Below are positions 60,992 through 64,000 of a stretch of DNA of 64,000 nucleotides, in pieces; within the stretch, counting starts at the first letter, position 1, and the number at the start of each line of letters is the position of its first letter. The stretch lies in assembly GCA_963575645.1 (NCBI GenBank), contig OY754475.1, positions 4,154,001 through 4,218,000 on the forward strand. The letters run 5' to 3'. Source of the DNA: Xanthostigma xanthostigma (Eukaryota > Arthropoda > Insecta > Raphidioptera > Raphidiidae). The position numbers were made by a program, and so were the translations under genes. The notes beneath the pieces are model-generated. The model was not told the DNA's origin. It saw only the letters and a list, made by a program, of their open reading frames with translations, and did not search any database.

Positions 60992-63140
60992 CAGCGAGGA
61001 ATAAGACAAAGAATGTAGATTATACACGTTCGACAACTGCGCTCATAATCGTATCGAATAGAATTAATTTTGGAGTAAAAGTTTGAATAAGGTTGAATAT
61101 GAAAGTAAATTTTTTAGATTGTCAATCAATAATATTGAATTGACGTTTATTATTGAAAGTCAATAATCGTTAAATAGATTAATTAGTGATTATAACAATA
61201 TGCGATCAAAACAATAGAAAATCGTGTTGGTATCTGCTTAGATCGTACAGGTTAGATGTATTTTTATTCTAAAATATCTCTTATATATAGACAGGTTTTA
61301 TAGTGACTTATATAGACGTGTTTTATTAATATGGTAGCTATGGAAATCATTACAGAAAATCGTTCCAAATAAAATGCAACATAGACCGGGCACCCAAGAA
61401 AGGTTCGTATATGTATTTTATCTGAAACGATTTGCTGTAATGCATTAATGATTTCCATCTATTAAATTAACTATATGAATCATTGCCTATCTACTCAATG
61501 TGCGGTGAGTAAACGCAACAAAGCGTATCGAAAATATATCTGCGTCTCTTTCTTCGATGTAATTCCCTGATTTCTCCGATGTTAGGATTGGTTGATGTAC
61601 CTACTTGCATTCAATCTGAATAAAGAATCTCTGTTTCAAAAACTTTGTCTTTTTCTATGACGTTAACATAGGCGTGCCAAGCTTTTGACCCAGGAAATTA
61701 GAAATTTCTTAAGCCGGGTCCCCCGTGCTTGTTTTGCTCTCCTGGATACGCCAGTGCTTACGGCGTAAAAAAAGACAGAAGTACCTATATGTTTGAACCA
61801 TAATAGTTCGATTGCGATTTTATTCCTATGCTCAGTATAGAATAAAAGTATATGCTGTAAACAAACACTATTTGTAGATTCTAAGCCTACACAATCTAAA
61901 ACCAGGCAGGCATGGTCCGAAACTGTAACAATGTCAATGTTGATTGTTATTACGAAAGTGTGTTAGGACTGTTTATGAATGCATAACTTAATCCATAACA
62001 ATGAAACCACCTGTATTCAATAAATAATGAGTAATGCATATTTGCAATATTCTCAAGTGAAGTGTTGTTCTAATCTTCGTACGTTTTTGGACAATTCCTG
62101 AAAGATTTTTAAGCAGTCTTCGAACAACAATAGGTACACAATATTTTTAAACATATTATAGAAACTAGTATAGCATTAAACAAATCTTTTATTAACGTCT
62201 GAATATAACTCTTAAACAGTTTAAACTTTAAGCCCATAAGTAAATTTTTTCACTATACCCCCTATAATGTGTAACATACACATTTTACGCACTAGGCCGG
62301 TAAAGTAAAACAAAACTGGTCGCAGTATACCAATTCCATAGACGATTTCAAAATTATATAGTCCCAACCCTGATGTTGACCAGCCCAATGGTCAGCCCAT
62401 CTTGACGCACGCTTCCAATATTGAAATGACGTCACCGTTATGGATTTGAAGTTCAAAATGTGTCATCGCGGATCGCAATCAATAATTCAATATCATTGTT
62501 AAATCATCATGTCAATGTTAAATTAACAATAACAACATACAGACTGATTTTTTAAAGACTGTTTATTGTAATTTGTCTTTTGAACGTAAGAATAAAGAAA
62601 TAGTGCGACTTTTGTGAGATAGTGTATATGCAGAGGGTAATCTCCGAAGCTGCTCATCCTATTTCAAATTTTTTTTCACCAATATTTAGAACGGACCTTC
62701 AGGATGGGCATAGGCTATATGTTATCGCGTTAAAATAAAAAGCGTGCAGGAGAGACCAATTTTGCAACGCAAGTCGACGAAAAAACGGTGGCAATCTACA
62801 AATTCGGGCGACTCAAAGATTATCTACAGTCTGTAGTATGCAATAGTTGCACTATACTAATTCTGACAGATAATTAAATGTTCGTTTGCAATCATTACAC
62901 GTCCAATCGATTGGCTGAATTCAATGACAAAACACTTTCGTCACAAAAATGTCGTATAATATAGGTAAGCATAGGTACCTATAATTTATCAAAGTAGATA
63001 GTTGCTTTATTTTTTTGTGTAAAATCTTTTTAGGCTACACTACCTCAACGATTTGTAAAGTAAAATGGTGGACATAAGCTAACTAAATGAACCTGAATTC
63101 GTCAAAAAAAATGTGTAACTTTTTGGATAACAAAATTTGG
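60992..63140. other. Gene-poor region with one decayed hairpin
   Basis: At 61,340-61,459 tggaaatcattacag and its mirror ctgtaatgcattaatgatttcca form an imperfect stem, probably an old foldback element. aatcttttattaacgtctg at 62,182 matches the flank of the hairpin at 39.85 kb. Otherwise nothing recognised. Confidence 0.5.
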
Positions 63141-63925
63141 TATATACAGGGTGTCCCATTAAGAATGGGACATAGAACAACCGCAGGTTCTCCAATTCAA
63201 AATAAAACGATTAAGCGAAATATGCTTAGATAAAATGTTACTCGTTTCCGAAATACGGGGTGTTGAAGTTGAAAACTGAAAAATTATTAATGTCCATAAT
63301 TTTTTAATACACCGTATAATTTTACTCAAATCGGCACACTTGTTAAATATCATAAAATGCACCTAACAATAAAAAAATTAGTTCAGTACGCTCTACCAGT
63401 GGCGTACGGCAGGAGTAAGTAATGCTTGTACCCCTTCTAAATGTTACGCCGCTGTCTAAATTTTAATTTTGACTATAATTTTTATTTTTTTGATATTTTC
63501 TAAGTCAATAATGTACACTTGTTAGTTTGTTGTAAAGTCATTGGTTTTCGAGATATTCGCAGTTTTTTTTTAGACAAAATTGTAAAAATGAATATTATTA
63601 ATAATAATACAAATAAAAAGTACATGTCTATCTACCTATCTTTAACTGCGAATATCTCGAAAACCAATGTCTTTACAACAAACTAACAAGTGTAGGTACA
63701 TTATTGACTTAGAAAATATCAAAAAAATTTAAATTATAGTCAAAATTAAAATTTAGACAGCGGCGTAACATTTAGAAGGGGTACAAGCATTACTTACTCC
63801 TGCCGTACGCCACTGGTAGAGCGAGTAACATTTAATCTAAGCATATTTCGCTTAATCGTTTTATTTTGAATTGGAGAATCTGCGGTTGTTCTATGTCCCA
63901 TTCTTAATGGGACACCCTGTATATA
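63141..63925. mobile_element. Large foldback element with cagggtgtccc ends
   Basis: Begins tatatacagggtgtcccatt and ends aatgggacaccctgtatata. The arms (about 63,141-63,575 and 63,640-63,925) are mirror copies, including gcgtacggcaggagtaagta and tcgagatattcgcagt. The left arm has about 140 bp (63,245-63,390) missing from the right arm. The central loop is an aataat-rich tract. TATA at both ends may be part of a target duplication. No coding capacity. Confidence 0.88.
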
Positions 63926-63928
63926 TAG

Positions 63929-64000
63929 CAGGGGTGGCGATCTTTTCTACACCTGCATGCCAATTTTTTTTTTCCAAAATGTTTAATGTAGCCATGCCGT
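63929..64000. mobile_element. Left end of a possible hAT-like element, cut by the window
   Basis: caggggtggcgatctttt, followed by cacctgcatgccaattttt, resembles the cagRggtggc termini of widespread hAT-type elements. The other end lies outside the window, so this rests on the terminus alone. Confidence 0.4.

Noticed and set aside
60895..61086. 63-codon plus-strand frame over the 60.8-kb foldback
   Set aside because: It lies mainly in one arm of the MITE and has no domain.

Overview
The window is eukaryotic nuclear DNA, most likely from an insect. It is AT-rich, has a spliced gene with GT-AG introns, and carries hAT-like, TTAA-flanked and foldback DNA transposons plus a truncated non-LTR retrotransposon. 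Short motifs such as taggtacctat and the cagggtgtccc terminus are familiar from hemipteran and lepidopteran genomes. I cannot name the species; a hemipteran such as an aphid relative is only a guess. There is no bacterial, organellar or CRISPR content.

Positions 1-34,600 are one satellite array with three nested levels. Level 1 is a monomer of about 95 bp (roughly 250 copies) with a central dyad (TTATCAGA ... TCTGATAA). Level 2 is blocks of monomers separated by two unrelated spacers: spacer A (about 445 bp, 14 copies) and spacer B (about 350 bp, 12 copies), giving 1.7-3.3 kb units. Level 3 is a 12.6-13.5 kb super-repeat present twice in full (1-13,507 and 13,508-26,073) and once in part, the copies differing by only a few substitutions and two clean indels. 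The right edge (34,171-34,600) holds decayed monomers. All short open frames here are by-products of repeats.

Positions 34,600-42,200 are transposon-rich. They hold a hAT-like element with an 8-bp target duplication and a second inverted-repeat element nested inside it, then a 1.5-kb tandem duplication carrying a TTAA-flanked inverted-repeat element, with further foldback elements nested in the second copy.

Positions 42,255-47,075 hold the one gene I can support: a seven-exon plus-strand gene for a predicted 671-residue ankyrin-repeat protein with a C-terminal SOCS box (ASB family, a substrate receptor of Cullin-5 ubiquitin ligases) and an N-terminal myristoylation consensus. Its introns are full of repeats. 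Introns 3 and 6 share a 146-bp repeat unit, and intron 5 contains a foldback sequence clearly homologous to satellite spacer B, which links the gene to the array.

Positions 47,300-64,000 are gene-poor. They contain several copies of a dispersed element carrying a conserved TATA-box cassette, a 1.2-kb tandem duplication that includes a LINE 3' fragment, and several foldback elements, including one of 785 bp at 63,141-63,925.
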